43,370 bases of DNA from Deltaproteobacteria bacterium (GCA_016219185.1 JACRBZ010000020.1:1-43370), one strand, 5' to 3'. Shown: positions 1 to 8,702, counted from the first letter of the stretch. Numbers and translations are program-made. Notes: generated by a model not told the origin, from the letters alone.

Positions 1-1
1 G

Positions 2-388
2 ACTTTATTGCCTTCTCCGGGAAATACGGCGTGTTGTCTGAATGAAGCAGCCCTTAATAACATTCGCATGATGGGAAACGGATCCGTGGAACTGGTGAAA
101 AAAGTCGTGGCCCACTTTCTGAAAGACAGCCCTGTTCGCATCGCGAATATTGACCGGGGCATGCAAGAAAATCATCCGGAAACCATTTTCCTGGCCGCCC
201 ACAGCCTCAAATCCGCCAGCACCACGGTAGGGGCCATGATATTGGCCGACATGTGCAAAGAACTGGAGCTCAATGCCCGTCGGGGGTTGATTTCCGATGT
301 TCAGGACCAACTGGCCCGCATCGAATCCGAATACCGGAAGGTGGTGGCGGCTTTGGAAAGCTATATTAACCTCCTTGGTCAAGATTGA
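2..388 (+). CDS. Hpt phosphotransfer domain protein (C-terminal part, cut by window edge)
   Basis: The reading frame is open to the left edge, so only the C-terminal ~128 residues are visible. They form a four-helix Hpt module with the phosphoacceptor His in the motif AAHSLKSAS (His near codon 67). Hpt domains relay phosphate between the receiver of a hybrid kinase and a downstream receiver in the cytoplasm. The TTG at 8 is only an in-frame codon, not a convincing start. A full-length protein would probably be a hybrid kinase ending in Hpt, but a free-standing Hpt is possible. It lies 39 nt upstream of the hybrid kinase on the same strand, and the two probably belong to one phosphorelay operon. 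Confidence 0.85.
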   Translation, partial: TLLPSPGNTACCLNEAALNNIRMMGNGSVELVKKVVAHFLKDSPVRIANIDRGMQENHPETIFLAAHSLKSASTTVGAMILADMCKELELNARRGLISDVQDQLARIESEYRKVVAALESYINLLGQD

Positions 389-427
389 TCGATTCTGTCC
401 GTGGCCTGCGTGCAACCGGAGGCAAAA

Positions 428-2425
428 ATGACCGAAAGAAAACCAAACCAAAGTCTGCCACTGGTTCTATTGGTGGATGATGATGTCACCATGAGAATGC
501 TGGAACGGGCATCTCTGGAAGAGGCCGGGTTCAGGGTTGAGGAGGCGGCGGACGGTGCAACCGCCATTTCAATCTTTTGGTCATTGCAGCCGGATGTGCT
601 GCTCCTGGATGTGGTGATGCCAGGTCTGAATGGGTTTGATGTCTGCCGTCAAATTCGTCAAAATCCAAAAGCCGCGTTTACCCCGATTCTGATGGTCACG
701 GGTCTGGGAGACACCGAATCCATTGAACGGGCATTTGATTCGGGCGCAACGGACTTTATCACCAAACCGGTGAACTGGGCAATGCTGGGGCATCACGTTC
801 GGTATTTACTGCGGTCCAGCCAGACCGCCATAAAGCTGCACCAGAGCGAGGAACAATTCCGGTTTCTTGCCGAAAAAATGGTTGACATCGTTTGGATTCT
901 GGACAGGGATTTTAAAACCGCCTATGTAAGCCCGTCGATCGGAAAAGTACTCGGATTTACGCCAGAAGAGCGAAAACTTCAGACCCTGGAGGAAATGCTG
1001 ACGCCGGAGTCCCTTCAAAGGGTCCGGGAGATGTTCCAGGAAGAGCTTCGATGCAATGATGAGAAATCCTCGAACCTGGATAGATCCGTCACTATTGAGG
1101 TCCAATACTACCGAAAGGATGGCTCCATCGTCTGGATGGAAGACATCGCAAGGGTGCTACGGGATCCCTCGGGCGCATTGGTTGGTATGCATGGGGTGTC
1201 GCGGGATATATCCAGGCGAAAACGTGCGGAAGCGCTGAATGCCGAACTCGAGGCGCAGAATCGGCAACTCCAGAAGGCTGAAAGCCTGGGCCGTATGGCC
1301 GGGGCCATTGCCCATCACTTCAACAACCAGCTCCAGGCGGTGATGGGGAATCTGGAACTGGCCTTATATGGCCTGTCGCGGGATGAAAATCCCACTCGTA
1401 TCCTGACCTCTGCATTGAATGCGGCGCACAAAGCCGCAAATGTGAGCGTTCTGATGCGGACTTACCTCGGATTAACAAATGTCAAGCAGGAGCAGATGAA
1501 ACTTTCCGAAGCTTGCTGCCAATGTCTTCCCATGCTTCGGGCTGCCATACCGAAAGAGCTGACCATAGAAACCGATTGGCCTTCTTCCGATCCGGCGATC
1601 CATGCAAATGCGAATCAGATCCAGCAGGTTGTCACCAATTTGGTCACCAATGCCTGGGAGGCCGTTACTGATGGCCAAAACGTGATTCACCTGACCATCA
1701 AAACGGTTCCCGGAAAGAGTATTCGAGCCGCGCACCGCTTTCCCATCGGCTGGCAGCCACAAAACACTGACTATGTTTGCATGGAGGTAGCGGATGCGGG
1801 CTGCGGAATTGCGGAAAAAGATATCGAGAAGATCTTCGATCCCTTTTTCTCCACCAAGTTCACCGGAAGGGGCCTGGGTCTGTCCGTGGCTCTGGGAATT
1901 GTACGGGCACATGGCGGGGCTGTCACGGTGGAGAGCGAACCGGGCAAAGGAAGCATTTTTCGAGTCTATTTTCCGGTGTCATCCGAAGAAGTCTCTCTCC
2001 TGCCGAAAAAAGCAGATCCGGCCCTGAAGATGAAAAGCGGTTGCACAGTGCTTCTGGTTGATGATGAGGAAATGGTGCGCAATATGGCCAAAGTCATGCT
2101 CACACGCCTGAGTTTTGGGGTGTATGAAGCAAAGGACGGTGCCGAGGCCGTGGCAGTGTTCCAACGACACAAGGATGAAATCCACTGCGTTCTTTGCGAT
2201 TTGACCATGCCGCGCATGAACGGGTGGGAGACACTTGCGGCCCTTCGCAAGCTTTCGCCCAAAATTCCGGTGGTTCTTTCCAGCGGCGACAATAAAGCCA
2301 ACGTGATGGCCGGCGATCATATCGAACGGCCCCAGGCCTATCTGCAAAAGCCTTATCAGCTTAAAGAGCTTGACAGCGTGATCCGAAACGTCCTGGAGAA
2401 TAAGACTGAATCAATACCATTTTAA
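428..2425 (+). CDS. Soluble hybrid histidine kinase REC-PAS-HisKA-HATPase-REC
   Basis: Cytoplasmic sensor kinase of 665 aa with no membrane segment. It has an N-terminal receiver (about 12-130, acceptor Asp61 in LLLDVVMP, K in ITKPV), a PAS domain (about 145-265), a HisKA H-box with His296 in IAHHFNNQL, an HATPase domain with N-box (NLVTNAWEAV) and G-boxes (DAGCGI, GRGLGLS), and a C-terminal receiver (about 545-660, Asp591 in LCDLTMP). The ATG at 428 is chosen over the upstream GTG at 401 because GGAGG (418-422) sits 5 nt before it. The neighbouring Hpt protein is a natural phosphorelay partner. The N-terminal receiver means the kinase probably reads another two-component signal rather than an external ligand. 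Its target is unknown. Confidence 0.9.
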   Translation: MTERKPNQSLPLVLLVDDDVTMRMLERASLEEAGFRVEEAADGATAISIFWSLQPDVLLLDVVMPGLNGFDVCRQIRQNPKAAFTPILMVTGLGDTESIERAFDSGATDFITKPVNWAMLGHHVRYLLRSSQTAIKLHQSEEQFRFLAEKMVDIVWILDRDFKTAYVSPSIGKVLGFTPEERKLQTLEEMLTPESLQRVREMFQEELRCNDEKSSNLDRSVTIEVQYYRKDGSIVWMEDIARVLRDPSGALVGMHGVSRDISRRKRAEALNAELEAQNRQLQKAESLGRMAGAIAHHFNNQLQAVMGNLELALYGLSRDENPTRILTSALNAAHKAANVSVLMRTYLGLTNVKQEQMKLSEACCQCLPMLRAAIPKELTIETDWPSSDPAIHANANQIQQVVTNLVTNAWEAVTDGQNVIHLTIKTVPGKSIRAAHRFPIGWQPQNTDYVCMEVADAGCGIAEKDIEKIFDPFFSTKFTGRGLGLSVALGIVRAHGGAVTVESEPGKGSIFRVYFPVSSEEVSLLPKKADPALKMKSGCTVLLVDDEEMVRNMAKVMLTRLSFGVYEAKDGAEAVAVFQRHKDEIHCVLCDLTMPRMNGWETLAALRKLSPKIPVVLSSGDNKANVMAGDHIERPQAYLQKPYQLKELDSVIRNVLENKTESIPF

Positions 2426-2826
2426 GCCTTCGATGTGCTCGCCCCGGATATAACTGATAGTCTCGAAATCATCTTCATTAATACTGTGGCAACATCCGTG
2501 ATATTGCTGTCTACATAACTTGTATAACTAGGAGATAGAGTATGTCCTTTTATAACGGTCAGATGTTCCCTGTCAGGTAAAATGAGAATAATGCGGACAT
2601 CCATCAGGAAATCCTTTAATGAGATCAATTTCGAAAGTTGATTATGGTTCTGGGCGAAAAGCACGGCCACATCAATTTTTCTCGGAATCTGATATATTCT
2701 TTGAGAAAAATCGTGACTGTTTCCAAATACCTCCAAACAATTGGAAGGAATGCAAGCTTCGATAACGCGTTGAAGGTTTTTGCTCGCCGGTTCGCTTCTT
2801 TCATTCGCATAAAGAACGACTTTCAT
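2422..2826 (-). CDS. Small receiver-like protein lacking a phosphoacceptor
   Basis: 134 aa, family not recognised. Alternating hydrophobic strands (MKVVLYANE, IDVAVLFAQN, RIILILPD) and helices resemble a response-regulator receiver fold. The strand that should carry the phosphoacceptor Asp reads VAVLFAQN, and the usual acidic pair after strand 1 is absent, so if it is a receiver it is a pseudo-receiver. The ATG at 2826 has AAAGG about 8 nt upstream. The longer in-frame extension to 2940 is Ser/Asn-rich and looks non-coding. It is convergent with the hybrid kinase, and the two TAA stops interlock in the palindrome TTAA at 2422-2425. A role next to the phosphorelay is suggested only by position. 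Confidence 0.6.
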   Translation of the reverse strand: MKVVLYANERSEPASKNLQRVIEACIPSNCLEVFGNSHDFSQRIYQIPRKIDVAVLFAQNHNQLSKLISLKDFLMDVRIILILPDREHLTVIKGHTLSPSYTSYVDSNITDVATVLMKMISRLSVISGASTSKA

Positions 2827-2961
2827 TCTTTTAGCCTTTCGATTTCGAAATCCAGATGACCTGCTGCAATTGGTTGAATTCGAAGAGTTAAAATCATCGT
2901 GTCCAAAAAGATTTGTGACCAGAATCATCTTTTCGGCCACTTTGCAGAGTCATTGTATGAT

Positions 2962-2992
2962 GCCTTCCTCCTTTTTGGAAAAGGGGGAAGGC
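2962..2992 (-). terminator. 14-bp hairpin downstream of the FG-GAP protein gene
   Basis: A 31-nt inverted repeat of two 14-nt arms (one G-T pair) around a 3-nt loop, from GCCTTCC to GGAAGGC. It starts 25 nt after the stop of the 1021-aa protein gene. No U-run follows on the minus strand, so it may be an mRNA 3'-end or decay barrier rather than a classical intrinsic terminator. On the plus strand it is followed by AAAAATA. Confidence 0.5.
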
Positions 2993-3016
2993 AAAAATAT
3001 AGTTCACGCCTTTTTC

Positions 3017-6000
3017 CTATTGGTTTTTCAACCGAAAAACAGCAGGCCAGATTTCGCTTTCCTGTTTCTGGAAAGCTTCGAACTGTGTTTGCACCTGTCT
3101 GAGCGGTTGAAACTTCTGATCGGCGTTTCCAAACACTTCCATGAAGCCAACTCCTCCCCTGCTGAATCCGATGACGATTTCATCTCCAGCATCCGTCTCC
3201 AAACGGCCGCAAGCCGGATGGGTTGTCGAACCTTCAGAAAGAAGACTCTGCTGCCAGGCGATATGTTGAGTGCGATTCTGAAGCATGTCAAATCCCAATA
3301 TTTCGAATCGACCTTCGCCTTGTTTGCCCAGGCTAAGCACGATTTCATCCTTGCCGTCGCCATTGACATCGCCGCAGGCCGGCCAGCTTTCCCCGTTGAG
3401 ACGGTTATACTCCGGCCAATTGATCACGCCCCAGCCGCTGGCGTCACTTTCACTGGAATCCCGAAGATCCGTACTTCCGGTTGAAGTTTGATCAAAGATG
3501 AAAAAGACTCCTCCTGGAATATCCGGATTGCCATCGATCGGTCCAAGTCCTGCAATCACCTCGACCTTTCCATCCCCGTTCAGGTCACCACAGGCTGGCC
3601 GCATTTCACCGTTACCCCTGTTATAATCCTGCCATCCGGCCTGCAGCCACTTGACATGTTTCAACTGATGGTCCACATATTTAAAAACTTCCATGCGACC
3701 CTCTCCTCCAGGGCCGAGTCCGACAATGATTTCTGCGATTCCGTCCCCGTCAATATCACCGCAGGCAGGCCGGGTTTCGCCGTTGATTTCATTGTACTCC
3801 GGCCATTCCACCTGACCCCAGGCGAGGACGGAATAATCACTATCGAGTACTGCAAAATATCCACCCGGAATACCGGGCGCATCTTTTACCCGCCCCAGCC
3901 CCACAATGATTCTATCCCGGCCATCGCCAACGATATCTCCAGTGGCAACCCGCATTTCCCCGTTGAGCTGGTTATACTCCGGCCAGTCAACATGAACAGG
4001 AAGCGCAGCTTCTCCTCCCTGGGGTGTCAGGACCTCGATCCATCCACCGCTGCCCGGAAGAACTCCGCTTCCGGCAAGAAGATGGCTGGATGTTGTATCC
4101 GTGTTTTGTTTGCTTAAATTCTGTGTCGTCGATCTCTTTTTAAATGGGGCCGAAACACTGTAATTCGTCCGAGCACTGGGAACTGTATTAGAACTCACTC
4201 GAGAACTGAGAACGGTATTAGGACTCGTTGTTGCGACGGAAACTGTGCCCTTCTCAGCATACAGTTGCCCGACCTCCTGGGAACTTAAGGCACGATTATA
4301 CATTAGTACATCATCAATCAATCCCTTGAAATACCACTGGGCCAATCCAATGGTGAGATTCGAAGCGCTTGTATTCCAGTTGATGTTTCGGGTCTCGGAT
4401 ATTGCATTTACGAGCACTCCATTCTGATACAAACTGATTTTCTGATGATCATAAGTCAATACCATGTGAGTCCACTGGCCCAGCACGAAAGCTTTACCCA
4501 ATATCCATACCGGTCCGGCATCACCGAAATTTATTTGTCCAAGAGGCTTGTTTTGATAATCAAGCAGTCTAAAGCCTTTTGAGTACCCGTTTCCATATGC
4601 CCCCTGAATGATTCCACCGTAACTTGAGCTGGTATCGGTTGTATGCTTGACCCAAAATGCAACACTCAGGTTGGATGGCATCAGAGACGACTTGGCCGGA
4701 ACAGTCACAAGACCCTTACCACTAAAAGACAAAGCATAGGACCCCACCGCACTGTCAGCGGTATAGGCAGCCCCGCTGATGGATCCGTTATTGCCTGAAC
4801 CGGAACTATCTTTTGCTGTGCTGCCGCTTCCCTCCTCAAAATTCAACTCCAGCAGAGCAGGGGAAATAAAGCTTACGGAGATGCTGTGATTGGCAGTAAC
4901 ATTGGAAAATGTATAGGATGTCACCGCTCCGACCGATACGCCGTCGACCAGGACGCTCTGAACCTGATATCCGGTATTTGCCGTGATGGTAATAGCCTGG
5001 CTGGCGCCTTGAGTCACCGAGACGCTGCCGGAGGGACTGATGGTTCCATTTGCCCCGGCCGATGCGCTGATGGCATAGGTTTTGGCGGCAAAGGTGGCCG
5101 AGATGGTGTGAGCGGCAGTAACATTGGAAAATGTATAGGATGTCACCGCTCCGACTGATACGCCGTCGACCAGGACGCTCTGAACCTGATATCCGGTATT
5201 TGCCGTGATGGTAAAAGCCTGGCTGGCGCCTTGAGTCACCGAGACGCTGCCGGATGGGCTGATCGACCCATTTGCTCCCGCCGATGCGTTGATGGCATAG
5301 GTTTTGGGGGCGAAGCTGGCCGAGATGGTGTGAGCGGCAGTGACATTGGAGAATGTATAGGATGTTACCGCTCCGACCGATGTGCCATCGACCAGGACAT
5401 TCTGAATCTGATATCCGGTGTTAGCGGTGATGGTAAAAGCCTGGCTTGCGCCTTGCGATACCGAGACGCTGCCGGAGGGACTGATGCTTCCATTGGCCCC
5501 TGCTGATGCACTGATTGCGTACGTGTTACTGATAAGTGCAAAGCTGGGTGCAATGGTGTGATTTGTCGTTACATTGGAAAATGTATAACTGCTGACCGCT
5601 CCCACGGATACCCCGTCGACGGTTACGGCAGATATCTTGTAATTGGCTGACGGCGTGATGGTAAATGTCTGACTCATGCCGAGACTATCCACCACAGCGC
5701 TTGAAGGGCTGATGCTTCCATTGACACATGGGGCGGGTATCAGCGTAACACATGGCAATTCTATGGAAAACGCACTCTCATTCCGGTTCGTATCATAAGC
5801 CGTAACCGCAAAATAACAGTTTGCGCCTTCTTGAATGCCGGTCAGGGTGTACTGAGTAACATTACCGACATCCACAGGCGTCCCGTAGGTTCGGGAGGCA
5901 TATCCATAATACAGTTTGTAACCGGTCGCACCGGGATCGGTATCCCAGGCCAGCTTCACCTGGGCTGCAAAGCCCTGGGTACTGCCAGGACCGATAAAAA

Positions 6001-6082
6001 TCAATAAAAGCAGGCTTGCGAAAAAAGTTAATAAAGGAATAAAACTGGGGCGAAAACGTGAAATGGAACTTTGATTGCTCAT
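3017..6082 (-). CDS. Secreted FnIII / InlB-type repeat / LamG / FG-GAP protein
   Basis: 1021 aa, a probable extracellular adhesin or matrix protein. A Sec signal peptide (about 1-39, hydrophobic core then GFAAQ) is followed by a fibronectin type III domain (about 40-115), four InlB-B-like repeats of about 74 aa (about 115-405, each with VLVDGxSVGAVTSYTF), a LamG/concanavalin-like domain (about 405-600), a Ser/Thr-rich linker, and about five FG-GAP/VCBS-like repeats with DxDGDG calcium-binding loops (GDIDGDG, GDLNGDG, GDVNGDG; about 700-1010). No LPXTG or PEP-CTERM anchor is visible. The start at 6082 has AAAGGAGGAG 3 nt upstream. A c-di-GMP-I riboswitch lies in the leader, so expression is expected to follow intracellular c-di-GMP. 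Binding partner and enzymatic activity are unknown. Confidence 0.85.
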   Translation of the reverse strand: MSNQSSISRFRPSFIPLLTFFASLLLLIFIGPGSTQGFAAQVKLAWDTDPGATGYKLYYGYASRTYGTPVDVGNVTQYTLTGIQEGANCYFAVTAYDTNRNESAFSIELPCVTLIPAPCVNGSISPSSAVVDSLGMSQTFTITPSANYKISAVTVDGVSVGAVSSYTFSNVTTNHTIAPSFALISNTYAISASAGANGSISPSGSVSVSQGASQAFTITANTGYQIQNVLVDGTSVGAVTSYTFSNVTAAHTISASFAPKTYAINASAGANGSISPSGSVSVTQGASQAFTITANTGYQVQSVLVDGVSVGAVTSYTFSNVTAAHTISATFAAKTYAISASAGANGTISPSGSVSVTQGASQAITITANTGYQVQSVLVDGVSVGAVTSYTFSNVTANHSISVSFISPALLELNFEEGSGSTAKDSSGSGNNGSISGAAYTADSAVGSYALSFSGKGLVTVPAKSSLMPSNLSVAFWVKHTTDTSSSYGGIIQGAYGNGYSKGFRLLDYQNKPLGQINFGDAGPVWILGKAFVLGQWTHMVLTYDHQKISLYQNGVLVNAISETRNINWNTSASNLTIGLAQWYFKGLIDDVLMYNRALSSQEVGQLYAEKGTVSVATTSPNTVLSSRVSSNTVPSARTNYSVSAPFKKRSTTQNLSKQNTDTTSSHLLAGSGVLPGSGGWIEVLTPQGGEAALPVHVDWPEYNQLNGEMRVATGDIVGDGRDRIIVGLGRVKDAPGIPGGYFAVLDSDYSVLAWGQVEWPEYNEINGETRPACGDIDGDGIAEIIVGLGPGGEGRMEVFKYVDHQLKHVKWLQAGWQDYNRGNGEMRPACGDLNGDGKVEVIAGLGPIDGNPDIPGGVFFIFDQTSTGSTDLRDSSESDASGWGVINWPEYNRLNGESWPACGDVNGDGKDEIVLSLGKQGEGRFEILGFDMLQNRTQHIAWQQSLLSEGSTTHPACGRLETDAGDEIVIGFSRGGVGFMEVFGNADQKFQPLRQVQTQFEAFQKQESEIWPAVFRLKNQ
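4886..5700 (-). repeat. Tandem 222-bp coding repeats in the FG-GAP protein gene
   Basis: The landmark ATTGGAAAATGTAT (or one-base variants) recurs at 4901, 5123, 5345 and 5573, giving periods of 222, 222 and 228 bp (74-76 codons). The first three units are nearly identical at DNA level and the fourth is diverged. Such an array can expand or contract by recombination and would change stalk length. Confidence 0.85.
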
Positions 6083-6085
6083 AAA

Positions 6086-6130
6086 CTCCTCCTTTAATGC
6101 TTTCCGTGCAGAAAGGCATTAAAAAAGGAG
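6086..6130 (-). promoter_or_regulatory. Ribosome-binding-site-sequestering hairpin (riboswitch expression platform)
   Basis: Reading the minus strand, CTCCTTT (6130-6124) is perfectly complementary to AAAGGAG of the Shine-Dalgarno (6095-6089). Inside this, AATGC pairs with GCATT and TTTC with GAAA around the loop TGCACG. This gives a 16-bp stem with a TTT bulge and one C bulge. It lies between the aptamer and the start codon and would hide the RBS. That the ligand controls its formation is inferred. Confidence 0.7.
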
Positions 6131-6138
6131 CCTTTTCC

Positions 6139-6222
6139 CGCCCGGCAACCCTGCTACCATATTCCTAAAGGAACTTAGGCCAGGGATTTTGCGTCCCATC
6201 CTTTCGTGATGGTTTGCCTTTT
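6139..6222 (-). ncRNA. c-di-GMP-I (GEMM-I) riboswitch aptamer
   Basis: The minus strand shows the conserved GEMM-I elements in order: GGCAAACC, a P1b-type arm capped by a CGAAAG (GNRA) tetraloop, GGGACGCAAA, then CCTGGCCTAAG, a variable second arm, GGTAGCAGGG and the closing GGTTGCC. This matches the Vc2-type class I c-di-GMP aptamer. It lies 57 nt upstream of the secreted FnIII/FG-GAP protein start. The family commonly controls adhesion and motility genes. The rest of the 357-nt intergenic stretch (6223-6439) is AT-rich and shows nothing else recognisable apart from presumably the promoter. Confidence 0.93.
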
Positions 6223-6439
6223 ACAGACGAAACGTAACGACGAAGATTGATGACTTTTTATGAATTCATCGATATTTAATCAAAAAACATGCCAAAAATA
6301 TATTTTATTAAAATCGATAGTATATCTATGTGGTTATCAATTATTCGGCTCGATATTCAGCAAGAACCCGCATGATTTTCCTGAAGACAGGATTCCGATT
6401 TACAGGAAAAAGGAAAAACGGTGAGATATGGAGGGGCGT

Positions 6440-7843
6440 TTAAGAAGAACGAAAACCGGGGAGGTGGTGTTTTTTTAACAGGTCGTATAATCTGGATTGG
6501 GATATTCCAGAGAGATTGCAGGCTTTCTCACGGCTGTCACCGGCTTTAGCCAGCAGCATGCGAAGATAATTTTCTTCTGATTGTTGCCGAAATTCAGACC
6601 AAGATGGAAATACAGTATTTTCATCTTGTGTTTCTGTTTTTCGCTCTGTAATACTTTTCGTATGGCCGGAGTCGAAATCCAGGCGAGTTATTCGGTATGC
6701 AGGGGGAAGGTGTTTGGGCACCAGAGTGGGATCCTGTCCTGCCGCAGCCAGCGCATATTCCAATACATTGATTAATTCCCGCACATTTCCAGGCCAGTGG
6801 TGCGCATTCAGGTGCATTAAAAAATCAGACGAAACACCTTTCAACCCGAGTCCGTAACGCTGACCCATTTCGTGGATTTTATGAACAGCGATTTCCTGCA
6901 AGTCTAGTTTACGATCTCTAAGGGGAGGAAGGCTGATTCCAATGGCTCGAATTCGGAAAAGTAGGTCCGCTCTGAAGTTTTTTTCTTTCACCATTTTATC
7001 AAGGTCGCGATTTGTTGCAGAAACCAATCTGAAATCAACCGGCAGTTCCTGTTTACTACCCAGAGGGCGAATCCGATGTTCCTGGAGCGTCCTGAGTAGG
7101 GAGGCCTGAATATTCAAAGGTAAATCGCCAATTTCATCGAGAAAAAGAGTCCCCCCCCCCGCCTGCAGGATCAGCCCGTCCTGCCTCTTATCGGCACCGG
7201 TAAAGGCACCTTTTTCATGACCGAACAAGGTACTCTCCGCCAGGGTTTCGGGCAGGGCTCCACAATCTACCGTAATGAAAGGTCCCTTTGATCTTGTGCT
7301 ATTTTGATGTATGGCCTTTGCAAACAACTCTTTCCCCGTACCCGTTTCACCGGTAATCAACACACTGGAATCAGTAATGGAGGTTCTGGCGATTTCTCCC
7401 AAGCAGATACGAATAGCATCTGATTTCCCGATTATATCGGTACGGTCGAGAAGTACAGGGCGTTTTGTTGCTCCCTTTTCACTGCGATACTGCAACGCCC
7501 GCGTGATATGAAGGGATGCCTCATCGAGAGTGAATGGCTTTTGGATAAAATCCCAAACGCCGTATTTGAACGCAAGTTCTGCTCCCCGGGTGTCTCCGGT
7601 CCCCGTAATAATAATCACCTCGGGTAATGAAGGGGCTTTCAACAAATCCGGCAAGATCTGCAATCCGTTTCCTTCAGGAAACTCCAGATCAAGCAGAATA
7701 ACATCATATTGGTCGGAAGATGCCCGGTTGAGCCCCTCTTCCAGCGTATGGGAGGCATAAGCCTGATTTCCCATACTCTCAATCAGCCTGGAGAGGACCA
7801 TGCAGATTTTGACATCGTCATCAATAATCAATAATCGAGCCAT
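6440..7843 (-). CDS. Sigma-54-dependent response regulator (NtrC family)
   Basis: 467 aa from the ATG at 7843. A receiver (about 1-120, acceptor in ILLDLEFP, Lys in IQKPF) is followed by an AAA+ domain with Walker A GETGTGKE, the sigma-54-contacting GAFTGA loop, Walker B GGTLFLDEIGD and an arginine-finger region. A C-terminal Fis-type helix-turn-helix follows (EKACNLSGISQSRLYDLLKK). The frame is open to 7939 but upstream residues do not resemble a receiver; MARLLIIDDD is the family-typical start, though its Shine-Dalgarno is weak. It activates sigma-54 promoters on phosphorylation. It is the last gene in the run that begins with the Tad pilus genes, so pilus or adhesin control is a reasonable guess. 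No adjacent cognate kinase is visible. A 10-G tract (7151-7160) encodes the Gly run before Walker B. Confidence 0.92.
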   Translation of the reverse strand: MARLLIIDDDVKICMVLSRLIESMGNQAYASHTLEEGLNRASSDQYDVILLDLEFPEGNGLQILPDLLKAPSLPEVIIITGTGDTRGAELAFKYGVWDFIQKPFTLDEASLHITRALQYRSEKGATKRPVLLDRTDIIGKSDAIRICLGEIARTSITDSSVLITGETGTGKELFAKAIHQNSTRSKGPFITVDCGALPETLAESTLFGHEKGAFTGADKRQDGLILQAGGGTLFLDEIGDLPLNIQASLLRTLQEHRIRPLGSKQELPVDFRLVSATNRDLDKMVKEKNFRADLLFRIRAIGISLPPLRDRKLDLQEIAVHKIHEMGQRYGLGLKGVSSDFLMHLNAHHWPGNVRELINVLEYALAAAGQDPTLVPKHLPPAYRITRLDFDSGHTKSITERKTETQDENTVFPSWSEFRQQSEENYLRMLLAKAGDSREKACNLSGISQSRLYDLLKKHHLPGFRSS

Positions 7844-8033
7844 TGAATTCCACATCCGATTCCAGGATTCAGAGTTTGATTGACCGCCGTAATCAGCTAT
7901 AGTATGGCCAAAAGGGCTTACCCCCCTCTTCGTCATCATAGATACCTGTTGATTCCTATCTTATGGTGCTGCTGAGAATCAGATTTCGCTGGTTGCGGAA
8001 TTTTTGGGATTACATGTTGATTTGACTGCAATC

Positions 8034-8666
8034 TTAATAAACAAAGGGGATTAGCCGCCATCTGGTTTTCGCTGCATATACCCTGTAAGCTTCATCCCCA
8101 TTCAATAACTCTTCTTCATATTTGATCCGTTGAAGCTGGCAGCAAATGTTAATCAGCCACAAGGAAATATTGTACAAAGAAAAATTGTTTATAATAAACC
8201 CAACCATGCTTAATTCATAAGAGAAATATAGTGGATGCCTTATGAACCGGTATAATCCGCTCGATACAATCCCTCTATGAGCGGCCACAAGCCCGAAGCT
8301 CCTGTTTAGTGAAAGCAACCCCGTGATGCTGATTGCGATTCCGGATATTTGAAGAAAATAGCCTATTCGGAACTCGTGTGTGCCTTTTGGAAGCATCAAC
8401 ATTGGCAAGGCGATTCCGCCAAAAGTAAACAACCATGAAAATAAATTTAAATCGACTTTTGTTGCCGGTTTTCGAACCAATACATAAACCACGGAGAGGC
8501 TGTAAAAAACAATGTTAAAGATGATACTGAGTTGCCCCTTTATGAAGTATTGCTTTGAAAGATAGATAACAGCTAGCGAGAAAATCAAGGCAAGGAGAAT
8601 ATTTGACCCAAGCTGAAAAAATCTACTTGTAATTGTTGAAGATCTAATATCGATTAAGCTTTTCAT
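8034..8666 (-). CDS. ICMT-family membrane methyltransferase-like protein
   Basis: 210 aa with about five hydrophobic segments and the C-terminal signature of the isoprenylcysteine carboxyl methyltransferase / NnrU-like superfamily: GLYRFIRHPLYFSYE, then a Glu-containing EEELL motif near the end. Such enzymes use S-adenosylmethionine to methylate lipid-linked or carboxyl groups at the inner membrane, but the substrate of bacterial members is mostly unknown. AAAAAGGAAA precedes the ATG by about 5 nt. It lies between the TPR/LytR_C lipoprotein and the sigma-54 regulator, so it may be co-transcribed with the pilus genes. A functional link to the pilus is not demonstrated by sequence. Confidence 0.75.
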   Translation of the reverse strand: MKSLIDIRSSTITSRFFQLGSNILLALIFSLAVIYLSKQYFIKGQLSIIFNIVFYSLSVVYVLVRKPATKVDLNLFSWLFTFGGIALPMLMLPKGTHEFRIGYFLQISGIAISITGLLSLNRSFGLVAAHRGIVSSGLYRFIRHPLYFSYELSMVGFIINNFSLYNISLWLINICCQLQRIKYEEELLNGDEAYRVYAAKTRWRLIPFVY

Positions 8667-8702
8667 GCGTTTTCCTTTTTCGGATGAGTCGATCTTCTCA
8701 CG

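Noticed and set aside
2827..2940. N-terminal extension of the small receiver-like protein
   Set aside because: Ser/Asn-rich, unlike the rest, and a better start with RBS lies at 2826.
3488..4117. 209-codon plus-strand frame within the FG-GAP region
   Set aside because: Repeats on the opposite strand generate it; no independent domain or RBS.
4886..5506. Plus-strand repetitive frames rich in Gly, Asp and Cys
   Set aside because: They mirror the 222-bp InlB-like coding repeats on the minus strand and have no start signal.
4880..5740. CRISPR-like regular repeats
   Set aside because: Period is 222 bp and the repeats are protein-coding; no short repeat/unique spacer pattern anywhere in the window.
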